Below are positions 34,863 to 47,400 of a DNA stretch of 64,000 bases, piece by piece. How positions within the stretch are numbered: position 1 is the stretch's first letter; every line of letters begins with the position of its first letter. This DNA comes from Laccaria trichodermophora (taxonomy: Eukaryota; Basidiomycota; Agaricomycetes; Agaricales; Hydnangiaceae), in the NCBI GenBank assembly GCA_018417955.1, contig JACTVC010000024.1, positions 1-64,000 on the forward strand, given 5' to 3'. The notes below the pieces were generated by a model that was not told where the DNA came from, searched no databases, and saw nothing but the letters and a program-made list of their open reading frames with translations. Made by a program: the position numbers and the translations under genes.

Positions 34863-35264
34863 TCACAGCTGTTTTGCTAAAACAACATGAGGGAGTGGTG
34901 ACATGGCAGGTAAGGCAACAACATACTCTGCATGTTTGGTGCCCTTTCCCTTCCTCTTTACTGCCTTTTTCCCCTTCCTCGTTGCTTTCACATTGTCGTC
35001 AATGTCCTCCATTGTCTCGTTGGCAGTCAATTTGGGTTTTTTGTTGGATTTGTTGGCCCTGGATTCCATGTGTTTGTGTTTTTTGGTTGCTGGGGGTTGA
35101 CATTGAAGTCCACTATGGTTGCAGGGCTTGTTGGAGCAGGTATTGGCAGGCATGGCATAGATCAATGGTGTGCGGTGGGCATGGATTGAAGATGTCATTG
35201 TCAAGGCGTCATTGATGGAGTGTGGAAGGTTGTGGGTTGAGGGTTGCGCAAATTTCCCACTCAT
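34863..35264 (-). CDS. Basic Lys-rich reading frame, unrecognised
   Basis: The minus-strand frame from 35264 has HNLPHSINDALTMTSSIHAH, then KKHKHMESRANKSNKKPKL and ATRKGKKAVKRKGKGTKHAE, a bipartite nuclear-signal-like cluster. It has coding-like composition and lies beside a signature-1 element end (35335-35722). I cannot tell an intact small gene from an exon of a lost one. The 34640-34860 stretch upstream holds nothing I recognise. Confidence 0.3.
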   Translation of the reverse strand: MSGKFAQPSTHNLPHSINDALTMTSSIHAHRTPLIYAMPANTCSNKPCNHSGLQCQPPATKKHKHMESRANKSNKKPKLTANETMEDIDDNVKATRKGKKAVKRKGKGTKHAEYVVALPAMSPLPHVVLAKQL

Positions 35265-35334
35265 GGAATTTGCCAGTGTCCTTTCTGGGAAGAGGTCAGC
35301 TGGTTGGTATGTAGGGCATATAATATGTACCTAT

Positions 35335-35722
35335 AATAAAGCCATTGTAGTGTAACTGGTAGAGCGCTTGTGTCTGTAATATGCCACTGTATCCATAATG
35401 TCAAGGGTTCAATTCTTGTGGTTGTGCTTTTTTATATATTATATAATAACAACAACAGTGACAAACTACTGGTCCTATTGGACTCCTTGTACTGGACTCC
35501 ACCATACCCATTCCTTAGGAATCCGCAATTCCTGATAGTTTGGGACCATTCCAGTAGGAATTTACTAGGACTCCACTAGGACTGGGACACAAAATTTGTA
35601 TGGTGATCAGCCAACATAAAAATTGTCCCAGTCCTAGTCCAGTCTGGTAGGAATCTGGGAGTCCAGCAGTCTGGTAGGAATCTGGGAGTCCAGTAGGAAT
35701 AGGTGGAGGAGTGTAAAGAGCT
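35335..35722. repeat. Signature-1 element end with tRNA-like module, inverted relative of 24860-25090
   Basis: A tRNA-like module at 35338-35440 (GTAGTGTAACTGGTAGAGCG as A box, AAGGGTTCAATTC as B box, then CTTTTTT) is followed by AGTCCAGTAGGAAT words. The end is GGTGGAGGAGTGTAAAGAGC. No target duplication is shared with the 24860 end, so the two are separate broken copies. From 35800 to 35990 a fragment resembles the GGTCACA..TGTGACC region of the 25.6-kb element. Confidence 0.55.
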
Positions 35723-36109
35723 CATATAAACATAGTAGTTGGAAGACTAGTAAATTTGTAGTGTTTAAGTATAAGTAAAGTTAAGTCTTGGCTGAAACAA
35801 CGATTGAGCATTTTGTTCAGTCTGCAGGGTTGCGTCACATGACTTACCAGTGAGGTTCAAATGTCACCAAGAGCATCACATTTGTTGTTTGCAGGATGGT
35901 CACACCTGCACACCTGTGTGACCATCCCCTTCTCTTCCACCACCACCACTACCCATCCTTTACCACCCGCAACACACCACCACCAACGTTATGGCTTGTT
36001 ATTGGTAGCCAGGATCGGCTTATTCCATGTCTATGGCCATCAAGAAATATGCTTTCCAAGATTTGCCCCAACATTCATCCACAGGGCCAGTCAAACAGAT
36101 GGAGAGATC

Positions 36110-36560
36110 ACTTCAGTCACCCATTTTTGGGTACCTATGAGGTTATCCAATTCTTTGAAATAGGGAACCTTAATGGTACCCCATTCCAGAGTGGTATGAC
36201 CCTCATACCATACCATACCATTCCATCTCATACCATACCATTCCACCTTATACCATACCAAATCACCTCATACCATACCATACCATCATTCCAAAGCTGT
36301 CACAGGGTCTCTGGGGTCCTTTTTATAAAATATGAAAAATATTTCTGCTGGCTGCAATTCTGGTCCATTGGGCTCCATTTTTTGTGGACTGGTTCTTCCC
36401 ATTTCTTCTGAAATTTTCAGCTACAAATGGAGACCATAGGTTGAACTTGATCCAGACAATCAGCTTCATTGGGCTTTATCCCAGGTTTTAGCCATCCACT
36501 CTAAACCTGAAATAATCCATCACAAGCCACTTGAAATTTTATATCTTTACAGACCAATTA
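36110..36560. repeat. ACTTCAGTCACCC-type element end with TACCATACC words
   Basis: The terminus ACTTCAGTCACCC (36110-36122) is followed by GGGTACCTATGAGG, then ATACCATACCATT words (36195-36290), then CTGGGGTCCTTTTTATAAAA and GGTCCATTGGG. The same order, with different spacers, occurs at 41328-41800 and inverted at 55820-56296. Related TACCAT words at 37255-37335 may be the other end. Confidence 0.6.
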
Positions 36561-36739
36561 ATTTCAGTCAACAATAATGCCAGACTTCATTGGTTGCCAA
36601 GGGATCAACTTTAGCCAAAATTGCCACTCTAGGCAAGCTCATTAATGAATGTCTTTCTCTGTGATCAATTTTTTCAACAGGGTGACATTTATGATGATAA
36701 TTTCACTATGATGATAATGTCACTGACCACTTGCTGACT

Positions 36740-37030
36740 GGACTTATACTCATGTTGGAGAACAATGTAAATAATCACATGCAGATTGAATGGACAGCCA
36801 TCCAGTTATTTCTCAATCAACATGTGCATATGCATTTATATGACAATTGCACGATCAACAAAGGAGGGATGTTGGAGACCCCCCACAGTTTGGAAAACAA
36901 TGAAAATAATCACATGCAGATTGAACAGACACCCATCCAGTTATTTCTCAATCAACATGTGCATATGTGATCATACAACAATCGCACGATCAATGATGGA
37001 TGGCTGTTGAAGACCCCCCACAGTTCTTCC
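36740..37030. repeat. Two tandem units of about 145 bp
   Basis: GATGTTGGAGACC/AACAATG, then AATAATCACATGCAGATTGA, then CATCCAGTTATTTCTCAATC and AACATGTGCATATG, appear twice with few differences. Open frames (60-80 codons) simply follow the repeat. From 37031 to 37459 I see only TACCAT words. Confidence 0.7.
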
Positions 37031-37459
37031 ACTCTTTGGTTTATGTGGAAGTCCTCCAACAGCAATTGACTCTTTAACTTACTCAGCTCTATTGTATTGT
37101 GTTGTCCTTTTCCCTTGTTCCTTTTTGAGTATGTGCCTACTACTACCTACCTGCCAGCTCTATGATTTACCACCTATTGGCCATTCCTCCAACATGCATA
37201 TATAGAAGAAACCACTTCGCAATTGACTTTCAAATACTATAGGAATATAACATAGAGATGGAATCATACCATGCCATACCATTGGAATGATACCATACTG
37301 ATGGAATTATTCCATACCATTCCATTCCAACAATATCTTGTATATCACATAGAACACTTACCTTACCACCCTCTCCATCACCCTACTCTGCCATAAAAGT
37401 CCAAAGTCTTAGTATTACAAGCTTTCGATCCAATACCATCACAACTCTTCTATCTCATG

Positions 37460-39098
37460 CTACTTTTGCCTTGGCTGTTTGCATGAGGCTGTAGCTTCAA
37501 AGACACTTTCTTCACCATCTTCCACATCCTCCCACAAGTTCTCTAAATCCCATCTCCCAAATGACAACCCATTATCCACTGCTCTGTATGCATCTGATGC
37601 TGCCAAGACTTCTGTTTCTTCAATAACATTGTTATTGTCCTCTTCTTCAATATCATATGTGCAGTTTAACTGCTCATCATCACTTCCCTCATCATCAACA
37701 TGTTCCTGTCACAATTCTTTCAATGCACTCTCCATTTCTGCTTCACTTGGTCCCCATCCATGCAACATATGATATGTACCTGGTATGAGAGACACCTCTT
37801 CCCTCCATTGTGCACATAGACTCAGATGTTGCACCTTTCTGATGAGCAACTGGTGTTTGATATCCTCATCCTCTACAACAATACAACACCTATTAGATTC
37901 CACCAAAAAAGCAACATCCAGAAAAGTTACCACATATATCAATGGCTGCATTTATTGCTTGCCACTTCTCCTTAGACCACTCTTGTAAAGCAGTCCACTC
38001 TCTTTTGATTCTAGCAATCTCCTCCATACATCTTTTCACAGTAAGCATTGCTTTGATTCCTTCACAGACTTTCTCATCTCCAAGCCAACCTGGGATCACC
38101 TCACTTTCATGCTCATCCAAGCCTATATCCTGCCAGATGTCATCATCCACATCCAAAGAGAACAGAGTGTCCCAATTAATTGGGACTGGAGCTATTGCTT
38201 TCTGAGGAGCTTTCTTTTCTTCTATCTGCTTTGTCATATCATAGCACATGACATTGTATTTTTTTGCCAATCTAGCAATCATTGGTTGCTGCCAATTGAC
38301 CTGCTTCTGCACATGTGAATGCAATTTCGTCTCTATCAAAGTATATATTAGCCAGCCACCATAATTTTATCCTAAATAAAAGCTTACCATTGGAAGTTGT
38401 ATTTCGGTATGCTCTTTCTAATCTCTCCAACTCAAACTTTCGATTGCACAATCGATCTCTAAGCCTTTGCTTGAGGGCTCTGGCATTGAGTTTTAACTGA
38501 AGAAATTTATTGCCCATCAGATCCTTCAAATTCTCTTGATCCCTCACACCAAGCTTTTTCTTCTTTGTTTTAATGGTATCCTCTATAGCCTTTTGCTTCT
38601 TCACTACGGCCAGACATGCTGCCAGGACATCCTCCACCAACATATCATCTCCATAGTCACCAGAAATTAGCTTTTGATCAAGGTCTCCCAACTCACCTGC
38701 AAATGCATTCCTTGCAGTATACAAAGCCATTATCTCTTTGACAGCATTATTCGCAATATTCTTTGACTGTCTTGCCAAGGGCTTAGTCTGTGCCACAACC
38801 TGGTCTTCCCATTCTTTCTCAAGAAGAGGCATTTCTAGACCAAGTTCTTGGAGAATTTCCTCAGCCCCAATCTTCTTTTCTAGGCAATGCAGCCATTTTC
38901 CCATCACCTTGAATGACTTTTTCTCTAGGTGTTTCACCTGAGTATCAATTGTGAACAGACAATTGTAGAACTAATTTAGACAATCCTTAATTTTTTTTTC
39001 AAGAATGACACATGACAACTTACCCCTGCCACACGCATTGATGGAATTAGTAACTTTATGGAACTCCAGAAGCGTTCACAGCCCTCTCCATCAGAGAT
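37460..39098 (-). pseudogene. KDZ transposase, C-terminal half (separated from its 5' half by a 19.9-kb insertion)
   Basis: This is the downstream half of a Kyakuja-Dileera-Zisupton transposase. In gene order, SDGEGCERFWSSIKLLIPSM is followed by an intron and FYNCLFTIDTQVKHLEKKS. Then comes a long basic coiled-coil part: WEDQVVAQTKPLARQSKNIA, LKQRLRDRLCNRKFELERLE and KLHSHVQKQVNWQQPMIARL (after a further intron). The tail has FSLDVDDDIWQDIGLDEHES, WLGDEKVCEGIKAML and GTYHMLHGWGPSEAEMESAL. These follow known KDZ proteins motif by motif. An in-frame TGA at 37709-37711 precedes a still-open acidic tail ending at 37460. The first half resumes at 58959-60732, so the gene is non-functional now. Confidence 0.85.
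39092..39098. repeat. Target-site duplication CAGAGAT, left copy
   Basis: CAGAGAT here and at 58959-58965 bracket the 19.9-kb insertion. Collapsing the two copies rejoins the KDZ reading frame as FGIS followed by DGEGCERFW, which matches the family consensus at this point. Confidence 0.85.
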
Positions 39099-39189
39099 CA
39101 CAAGTATACATAGATGTCGCTATAGTACCATAACAATAGAAATTGACAATTGTCCCAATAAGTCATAGGGCTACCCCAATGGGCCCAAT
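39099..39189 (+). repeat. Terminal inverted repeat of the 19.9-kb element, left
   Basis: The outer 30 bases (CACAAGTATACATAGATGTC) pair imperfectly with CAGGGCATTCAGTAGATACA at the other end. The inner 61 bases are identical apart from the first few, ending CCCCAATGGGCCCAAT. Confidence 0.85.
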
Positions 39190-39399
39190 ACACATGGACG
39201 CTATGGATCCATACCTGGGACCAATGGATGTTTACAGCATATGGTATTAATGTGTGGCCCAATGCATATTCTGCAGATGTGGTTATTGCCATAATCAATG
39301 GTACTATAGGTACCCAAAGTATAATCTACAGAATGGCCAAATGTTGGGCCACATGCGTTCAAGAGATCACCAGAAGCATTGACATGCTGACTGCAAGTG

Positions 39400-41110
39400 C
39401 TCCGAAAATGCGACTGAAAAAATGTCCGGATTTGTGGTTGCCATGTTGGATGTCACTGCCCCAAATATGCAGCTGAAGAAAGGTCCGGATTTGTCACTAG
39501 TATGCAGAATACCAGTGCTCCAAAAATGCGGCCGAAAAAATGTCCGGATTTGTGATTAACTTAGTTAATGTCACTGCTCCGAAAATGCGGCCGAAAAAAA
39601 CATCTGGATTTGTATTTAAGATGCTGAATGTCATTGCCCCAAAAATGCGGCCGAAAAAATGTCCAGAGTTGTAGTTGACTGGGTAAATGTCACTGCTCCA
39701 AAAACACGGCCGAAAGAACATCCGGATTTGTATTAGTACAACACTGTCCGAAATTTCAGATGTAATTTTGACAGGCGCCAGACAACCCCCGTGGAATGTT
39801 TCGATGCCCGAAATTTAGAACTTCAAGCACCCGAAAATGCGGCCGAAAAAATGTCCAGATTTGTGATTAACTTGGTAAATGTTGCTGCTCCGAAAATGTG
39901 ACCAGAAAGACATCCGGATTTGTATTAGTGCACCAATGTCCGATGTTTCAGATGTAATTTTGACATGGACCAGACAGCCCCCCCATGGATTGCTCTGAAG
40001 TCCGAAATTTTTTAAGTTAGTTCGAACCTTCTTCTGTTTGGCCCGCGGGTTTCCAATTACAGCAACGGACCTTTTGTGGCTCGCGGGTCTCCGATTACAC
40101 CCATGGATTACCTGCTGCTCTGTTACACCTGTGGCCACCCACGGACCACCTGCTGCTCCTTGACCAATTGGCCCTCTTCCATCAGCCCCCCACCCGTGGG
40201 CCACGTTTGCAGCTGGCCTGCAAAATGGACCAACAATTGTGCCTTTACATTCAGAGACCATTATTCCATTACACCCGTGGACCAGCAATTGTGCTGTTTC
40301 ATCCACGGACAAGCACTTGTTCCATTACACCCGTGGGCTGCGCTCTCATCCGCGGACCTGCTCTTTTTCTGTTACCCCCACGGACCAGCAATTCTTTTAT
40401 CTGCAAACTGACGGATTACCTACCACTCCGTTTCTGTGGATACTCATTGTTGCTGTTGGACCCATGGGCCACACCATTTGTTAAACCCATTGGTCTGTTA
40501 CATCCGCGGGCCACCAGCTAGAGCTCCACGGACGTGAACATCTGGATTTGTATTTAACATGCTGAATGTCATTGCCCCAAAAATGCGGCTGAAAGAATGT
40601 CCGGATTTGTGATTAACTTGGTGAACATCACTGATCCGAAAATGTGGCCGAAAAAACATCCGGATTTGTATTAGTGCAACAATGTCCGAAGTTTCACATG
40701 TAATTTTAACATGGACCAGACAACCCCCCATGGAATGCTCTGAAGTCCGAAATTTTTTAAGTTACTTCCATCCGGATATAATAATCCCCATAGACTGCAC
40801 CAATGTCCGAAATTTTGGATGTAATTTTGACAGGGGCCAGACAACCCCCATGGAATGCTCCAATGTCCGAAATTTAGTACTTCAAGTACCCAAAAATGTG
40901 GCCAAAAAAACATCCGGATCTGTATTTCACATGCTGAATGTCATTGCCCCGACAATGCGGCCGAAAAAATGTCCGGATTTGTGATTAACTTGGTGAACGT
41001 CACTGATCCGAAAATGCGGCCGAAAAAACATCCGGATTTGTATTAGTGCAACAATGGCCAAAATTTCGGATGTAATTTTGACATGGACCAGACAACCCCC
41101 CACGGAATAT
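39400..41110. repeat. TCCGGATTTGT / GCGGCCGAAAAA word array, left arm
   Basis: A unit of about 80 bases carries ATGCGGCCGAAAAAATGTCC, then GGATTTGT, ATTAACTTGGTAAATGTCAC or the CATGCTGAATGTCATTGCCC variant. It recurs some fifteen times, interrupted at 40030-40530 by CCCACGGGTGTAA-type words. Frames open across it are repeat artefacts (several read GHFFGRIFGAMTFS). Confidence 0.75.
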
Positions 41111-41404
41111 GTTGATATCCGAAATTCTATGCTACACAATTTTGCAATGACCAGTTGAACTCAGGCAGAACTCTCTCAATTCCTAACCGATTTGGATGTT
41201 CTTGGGCTCGTTTTGACAGGTAAACCCGTGGGGTTGTGGGTACAGGTACTCTACAGGTCATGTATGGGCCACTTGTCCGATATTTATAGGTTTTTTAGTG
41301 TCCTTGATCATGAATGAGTATATGGGCACTTCAGTCACCCATTTTAGGGTACCTGTGAGGTATATGAATTCTTTGATTTAGGGGACCTCCATGGTACCCA
41401 TTCC

Positions 41405-42795
41405 AAGGGTGGTATAAGAGCACATACCAATACCATGGTACCATGGTATGGAAAACCCATACCATACCAATACCATGTTACCATACCATACCATGTCACC
41501 TCATACCATACCATGCCATACCATACCATCATACCATACCATACCATACCATCATACCAGGGTGTCTGGGGTCCTTTTTCAAAATATATAAATTCTTTCT
41601 GCAGGCTGCAATACTGGTCCATTGGGTGCCATTTTTTGTGGAAAGCTTCTTGATGTTTTTCCCAAGATTTTAAGATACAAATGGAGGCTATATAGTCAAA
41701 TCCATCCTTTGAAAATCAGTTCAAATGAGCTTAATCCCAGCTTTTTCCATGCATCAAAAGCCATTTATTGATACATATCTTTCCCAGTCCTTTCAATTAC
41801 AATTAGAACAATATTCATCACAAATAAATCAATGCTGCATCAGTATTTGAGAAACAAAGAAAAGAAAACATTTTGTGTATTGGCTATAGTCCTGGACCAT
41901 GCATGATACCATGCATTGCAAAAGCATGGACTTGAGCTAAATTATTATCCAACAGCCTAGGCTGAAATATGCACTTCAACTAATCAACTACATTAAGTAC
42001 CCTTCACAGATGATTCATTTCAAAAGCCTGAAATTTGGATTCAAAAAGTGCCATGCTGTTGCTGTCAAAGAAGTATGTGTATATATTTACTATTTGAAAA
42101 CTACATATGATGGAATCAAAGTATTGTTGTTCTGAGAATTTGACCAAAGTTGTCATTATCAAAATATTTGGTCCAATCCAAAGTCTTGTCAATTGGAGAG
42201 CCAGGGGTACAGATTAAGGAAGCTCCTGTTGGCCATGGCCTCCCAAAACCATGATACTATGTTCAGCCTTATTCATATCACATGTCATACCACAACCATT
42301 CATACCATACCACAACTATTCATACCAAACTATGGTATTGCCCCCTCACCATACCATACTATGGTATTGCCATCTCACACCATACCATACTATGGTATTG
42401 CCATCTCATACCATACCATGGTATTGCCCCCTCACCATACCATACTATGGTATTGCCATCTCATACCATACCATGGTATTGCCCCCTCACCATACCACAC
42501 CATGGTATTGCCATCTCATACCATACCATGGTATTGCACCCTCACCATACCACACCATGGTATTGCCATCTCATACCATACCATGGTATTGCACCCTCAC
42601 CATACCACACCATGGTATTGCCATCTCATACCATACCATGGTATTGCACCCCCATACCATACCATACCATGGTATTGCACCCTCACCATACCATACCATG
42701 GTATTGCACCCCCATACCATACCATACTATACCATGGTATTGCACCCTTATACCATACCATGGTACTCCACTCCCATACCATACCATGTTGTTTG
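41405..42795. repeat. TACCATACCATGGTAT word arrays, left arm
   Basis: Two blocks (41405-41560 and 42280-42790) of ATACCATACCATGGTATTGC-type words lie on either side of a unique AT-rich stretch (41570-42270). The second block has about twelve rounds of roughly 40 bases. It is mirrored at 54835-55345 and 56065-56220. Overlapping frames in all phases (HTMVLPSHTIPYY) are artefacts. Confidence 0.85.
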
Positions 42796-43069
42796 ATGTT
42801 TAAGGTGCTGTTCTCAGGATCCAGTGTGAATTTCTAAATATGGAAGGTGTGGCTATGCTAAATGAAAAAGAAATTAATGGGATAGATGCTTAAAATATCA
42901 CAGGAACCATAATCTATGCAGAGGAAGGCAGAAAACCCCCATTTCGAAGTTTGTTTACATATATTTACCAATAGCTTTAACCAAAGTAAGGCTACAAAAA
43001 TTGTAGTGTCCGCTTTTTTCATTAGAAAAGAGAAGTATGATTAGAAAACTTTGTAGTGTGCGCTTTGAT

Positions 43070-43560
43070 GTGCGCACTATTTCCTAATTGGGCCATTTCC
43101 TAATTGGGAAAAGCGTTACACTTTTTTCTGCCACACCTGATGTCAGGCACAGTGCGCATTTAGGTCGGGAACTGTTTCCCACGCTTTTTGGGCCAGAAGA
43201 GTTAGTGGCTAGCTTAGTGTTGTCATTGTTAATGACGATGTGCGCACTATTTCCTAATTGGGCCATTTCCTAATCAGGAAAAGCGTTACACTTTTTTCTG
43301 CCACACCTGACGTCAGGCACAGTGCGCATTTAGGTCGGGAAATATTTCCCACGCTCTTTGGGCCAGAAGAGTTAGTGGCTAGCTTGGTGTTGTCATTGTT
43401 AATGACGATGTGCGCACTATTTCCTAATTGGGCCATTTCCTAATCAGGAAAAGCGTTACACTTTTTTCTGCCACACCTAATGTCAGGCACAGTGCGCATT
43501 TAGGTTGGGAACTGTTTCCCACGCTCTTTGGGCCAGAAGAGTTAGTAGGCTAGCTTAGTT
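43070..43560. repeat. Three tandem 170-bp units, left arm
   Basis: Each unit has GATGTGCGCACTATTTCCTA, then ATTGGGCCATTTCCTAAT, AAAGCGTTACACTTTTTTC, GTCAGGCACAGTGCGCATTT and CTAGCTTAGTGTTGTCATTG. The period is 170 bases. Mirrored at 54064-54554, and related to the 9320-9600 copies. Confidence 0.85.
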
Positions 43561-43609
43561 TTGTCACTGTTCATGACGATGTTCGCATATTTCCCAATTA
43601 GGAAATTCA

Positions 43610-44165
43610 TTACATAATATCAGTTTGTAGTCTCCGCTTTTTTAGACTACAAAAGTTTGTAGTGGGCGCTTTTTTCATTACAAAAGTTTGTAGTCTTCTG
43701 CTTGTGTTCACTACAGAATTACTAGTGTGCGCTTTTTTAGACTACAAAAGTTTGTAGTGTGCGCTTTTTTCATTACAAAGGTTTGTAGTCTTTTGCTTGT
43801 GTTCACTACAAAATTACTAGTGTGCGCTTTTTTCATTACAAAAGTTTGTAGTCTTCTGCTTGGGTTCACTACAAAAGTTTGTAGTGTGCGCTTTTTTCAT
43901 TACAAAGGTTTGTAGTCTTTTGCTTGTGTTCACTACAAAATTACTAGAGTGCGCTTTTTTCATTACAAAAGTTTGTAGTCTTCTGTTTGGGTTCACTACA
44001 AAATTACTACTGTGCGCTTTTTTCATTACAAAGTTTGTAGTGTGCGCTTTTTGGACTACAAAAGTTTGTAGTGTTCGCTTTTTTCATTACAAAGGCTTGT
44101 AGTGTCCGCTTTTTTCATTATAAAAGTTTGTAGTGTCTGCTTTTTCATTACAAAAGTTTGTGGTC
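43610..44165. repeat. GTTTGTAGTGTGCGCTTTTTTC array, left arm
   Basis: About fifteen units of roughly 35 bases (ACAAAAGTTTGTAGTGTGCG, then CTTTTTTCATT) precede the Plavaka insertion point. Mirrored at 53459-54010. Phe/Ala/Cys-rich frames are artefacts. Confidence 0.85.
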
Positions 44166-44170
44166 TGCTT

Positions 44171-44350
44171 TGTCGGACTTTTTTTTCCTCGGTTACAACC
44201 GGCCGGCGTTGCAATCACGTCAGAACGCCGGTTTATTCCCAGCTGCAACGGGTTTCAACCGAAAATGATCATTGCAACGGGGTTGACTCCTGCCAAGCCG
44301 GTTGAGATCGGTCCGTAGTTATTGATACCGATTTCAACGCGGATTACAAC
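44171..44350 (+). repeat. Plavaka left end and subterminal repeats
   Basis: TGTCGGA at the tip is followed by GGTTACAACCGGCCGG, CAACGGGTTTCAACCG, CAAGCCGGTTGAGATC and GATTACAACCGC. Similar spaced motifs in the right end suggest transposase binding sites, as known for CACTA elements. Confidence 0.7.
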
Positions 44351-44415
44351 CGCATCAGATAACGCGATAATTAGATAACAAACTGTTGGCTCTGATCCTC
44401 CACCATCTTGTCCAG

Positions 44416-47400
44416 ATGCTCGAGTGTGCGACCTGCGGGTCTACATTTAATTCTCAGCGCGCCCTCGGGGCTCATAAAACGACATGTCAGAAGCCTAAAG
44501 AAACAGTCAATTGCCAGTATTGTAACTTGCCTTTTAACACACGTGGTATTGGAGCACACCAAACTTCTTGCCGCCGAAAGCACGAGAATGACCTGAGTGA
44601 CAAGGCTTATGAAAAGAAGTTGAGGAAGCAACAGAAAAGGAAGGAACAGGGTGAGTAAATCATCCTATCACAACAAAATATCATTGTGAAGGTTTTTTCT
44701 TGCTAGATGGGCTTATTTTACGTGGGAGAGAGGCAATCACACAAACAAGTCATCAGCTATTGGGTGCGGGATGTCATTTCTCTGATCCTTTCCATTGATT
44801 GATAATTTTCTTCAGATATAGAAGCTCAGCCTGATGAAAGCTCAGGGTCTACATCAGTCATTGTCATGGGCAGTGGACCTGCTCCTATAGAAATCGAAAA
44901 TAGTTCTCCTTCATCTACCATGGTTGGCAACTCAGTGCCTTGTATGTTATACTATGTACTATCTCAGTATCACTAATGTAATTCATATCCAAAAGACCAG
45001 GACAATGAGCCCAGCTATGAGATTGATGATATCAAGACCGAATACCATCCTTACAGTGATCGACCAACCCGAATCAATCATTTTGAGGAGTATGGCCTTT
45101 CTTTGCCCAAGGAGCCACTTCCATTTCATAAATATGGAAAGCCCTGGTACCCTTTCAAAACCAGAAAAGATTTTGAATTTGCAGAAATTATCCTCAAATC
45201 TCAGATGAAGGAGGAGGATGTTAATGGATTGCTTCAAATTTTTGAGGACTGCCGTTCACCTGATGCGCCATTTACACTCAAGAGCCACCAAAACATCAAA
45301 GAAATATGGAAAGAGGCTTCTCATATGATGACTCCAGTGGGTTTTTACTACCGACAAATTTGTGATGGGCTGAAAATATTTTATGTAGTTTCAGGAGGAT
45401 ATTGTCACAGCAAAGTATCGGACAACTGAGAACCACTTCAAATTCTATCACCGAAACCTCTGGGATTGGGCATTGGATCTTGCAGGCAACCCCCAGCTTG
45501 CTCCACACTTTGAGTGGGATGCACAGCGGCTGTATAAGTTTGATGGCCAACATTTTATCCAGTTCTACCATGAACCATGGACAGCAGACAGGTGGTGGAA
45601 GGTTCAGGTGAGTTTTTTTTTCGGTTGTCACCAACTTACAATCTGACTTCTCAAAAGTCATGTCTTCCTCGAGATGGCAAACCATTTTGCATCATCCTTT
45701 ACGCAGATAAAGCAAAACTATCATCATTCGGTACAGAAAAGGCTTATCCAATAATAGCGAGGTGTGCCAATCTACCTGACTGGATTCGAAATGGTGAAGG
45801 TATTGGAGGTGGTCGTGTAGTGGGGTGGCAGCCAATTGTAACATTTTTCTTAAAAACAACTCTTAATTCATGAGTTAATATCAAGCTCTTTAGGTCCCAG
45901 AAGATGAGAATGAGAAAGGAAAAAAAGCCTATGTTGATTTCAAAACAGTTGTCTGGCATGAATCTTTTCGAAAACTCCTTGAATCTATTCGTGACCATTC
46001 AAAACTTGGATTCTGGTTCAAGTGCGGTGACGACATTATCCGCAGACTTTTTCCCTTGATTTTAATTCTTTCAGCGGATTATGAGGAACAGTGAGTATCT
46101 TGAATATACTTTATTTATAGCATGTTAAAATCACATAGATGTGTAATGGCTTTGATTCGGGGCAAGATGGGCTTATGCCCTTGTCCAGTTTGCCTTGTTC
46201 CATCTGATAAGCTTTCTGATGCTTCCACGAAGTATCCTCTTCGAACAGGAGAGGAGAGCAAAGCAACAGTTGATAAAGCAAATGAATGTAGGAGAAAGGA
46301 TGATGCAGAGGAAATCTTGAAGGAAAAAGGGCTGCGAGGTGTACAAGTCAGTTATCTCTCTTTCCTTCAGATTCTATTACTTCCAACTAATGTCATAGAC
46401 AGAATTCTTTCTGGGATATTGAGAATTCAGACCCACATCGTGCACTCTCATTTGATCGAATGCATAACAACTCACATGGACTGGGGGGAAGGCACATCCT
46501 CAAAGTCATCAGAGAAGATTACTTGCAATCACACCGTTCACTAGCTAGCCAAGCTGATTCACAGTATGTCATATATTCACCCCTTCTTCAGATGCTTAGT
46601 TTGATCATACAGAATGAATGCACTTCCTCGCTGGCGCAACCTGATCCATTTTAGCCAATTTACATCTGTAAATTTTACAGATGCAACAAAATTCGAGGAT
46701 ATCATGAAGGTTTGTTTTTGTATCTGCATTCAATAAGACTTCTTAAAAGTATTATCATTTTGGAAGATGCTTCCCTTTGTGGCACACAATATTCTAACAG
46801 AATCTGCAAGTCCAGAAGGATTTCGTTTGCTCAAATGTGCACGTGCTTATCTGAATGTGGATATGTATGCTGCTCTTGAAGTTCAAACCTCCGAAACAAT
46901 TGCTGCAGGGAGGAGAGAGGTAGCATATTTTTCTAAAGTATTGAAGGTCAGTTCCAACCTTTCAAATAATATAGGTCTGATTCAAAGATCTATTCAGGAA
47001 TATGAGGAGGCTAGAGCACCACCAACAGATGGAAAAAGTTTGAAGAGCTGGAGTTTCCCCAAGAGACATGCCCTTGAGCATATATTTGATGATATTGAAG
47101 AAAAAGGTGCCACAAAAAATACAAGTACCAAGCCAAATGAAAAAATGCATGGCCCACTACGAGAAATCTATCTCCGCCAAACCAATTTTAAGGATGTTGT
47201 TCCCCAGGTAATGTCTTATCATTTTAATTCATGAAACATGACCAATCTCACTTATATATAGATTCTAACCTTTGATCACTGGCGTCTCATTTCACTTTGC
47301 ATTCGAGAGCGCATTGATGTCTATGATGCTGCACATGCTGCCTCCAAGACATCACAGGAGGAAGAATCTGAGGAAGAAGTACATATCAATCCATATAAAA

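Larger units (their letters stand above)
40024..44170 (+). repeat. Left arm of the giant inverted repeat
   Basis: Base x here pairs with base 97624-x of the right arm from about 40927 to 44170, and with 98112-x (98116-x at the outermost part) further out, because the right arm holds an extra 488 bases. The arms are almost identical: reading frames such as 42193-42837 and 54787-55431 give identical 214-residue strings. The outer edge is at GAACCTTCTTCTG (40024); beyond it the arms differ. Confidence 0.9.

Noticed and set aside
24860..35722. Single 10.9-kb element bounded by the two CTACTGGACT-word ends
   Set aside because: The flanks share no target duplication, and the interval contains unrelated complete elements and a gene.
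42193..42837. Open frames of 173-214 codons rich in HTMVLP/YHT
   Set aside because: Three overlapping phases are open at once across TACCATACC repeats; composition artefact.
43070..43560. CRISPR-like array of 170-bp repeats
   Set aside because: The repeats are contiguous without unique spacers, have transposon context, and the genome is eukaryotic.
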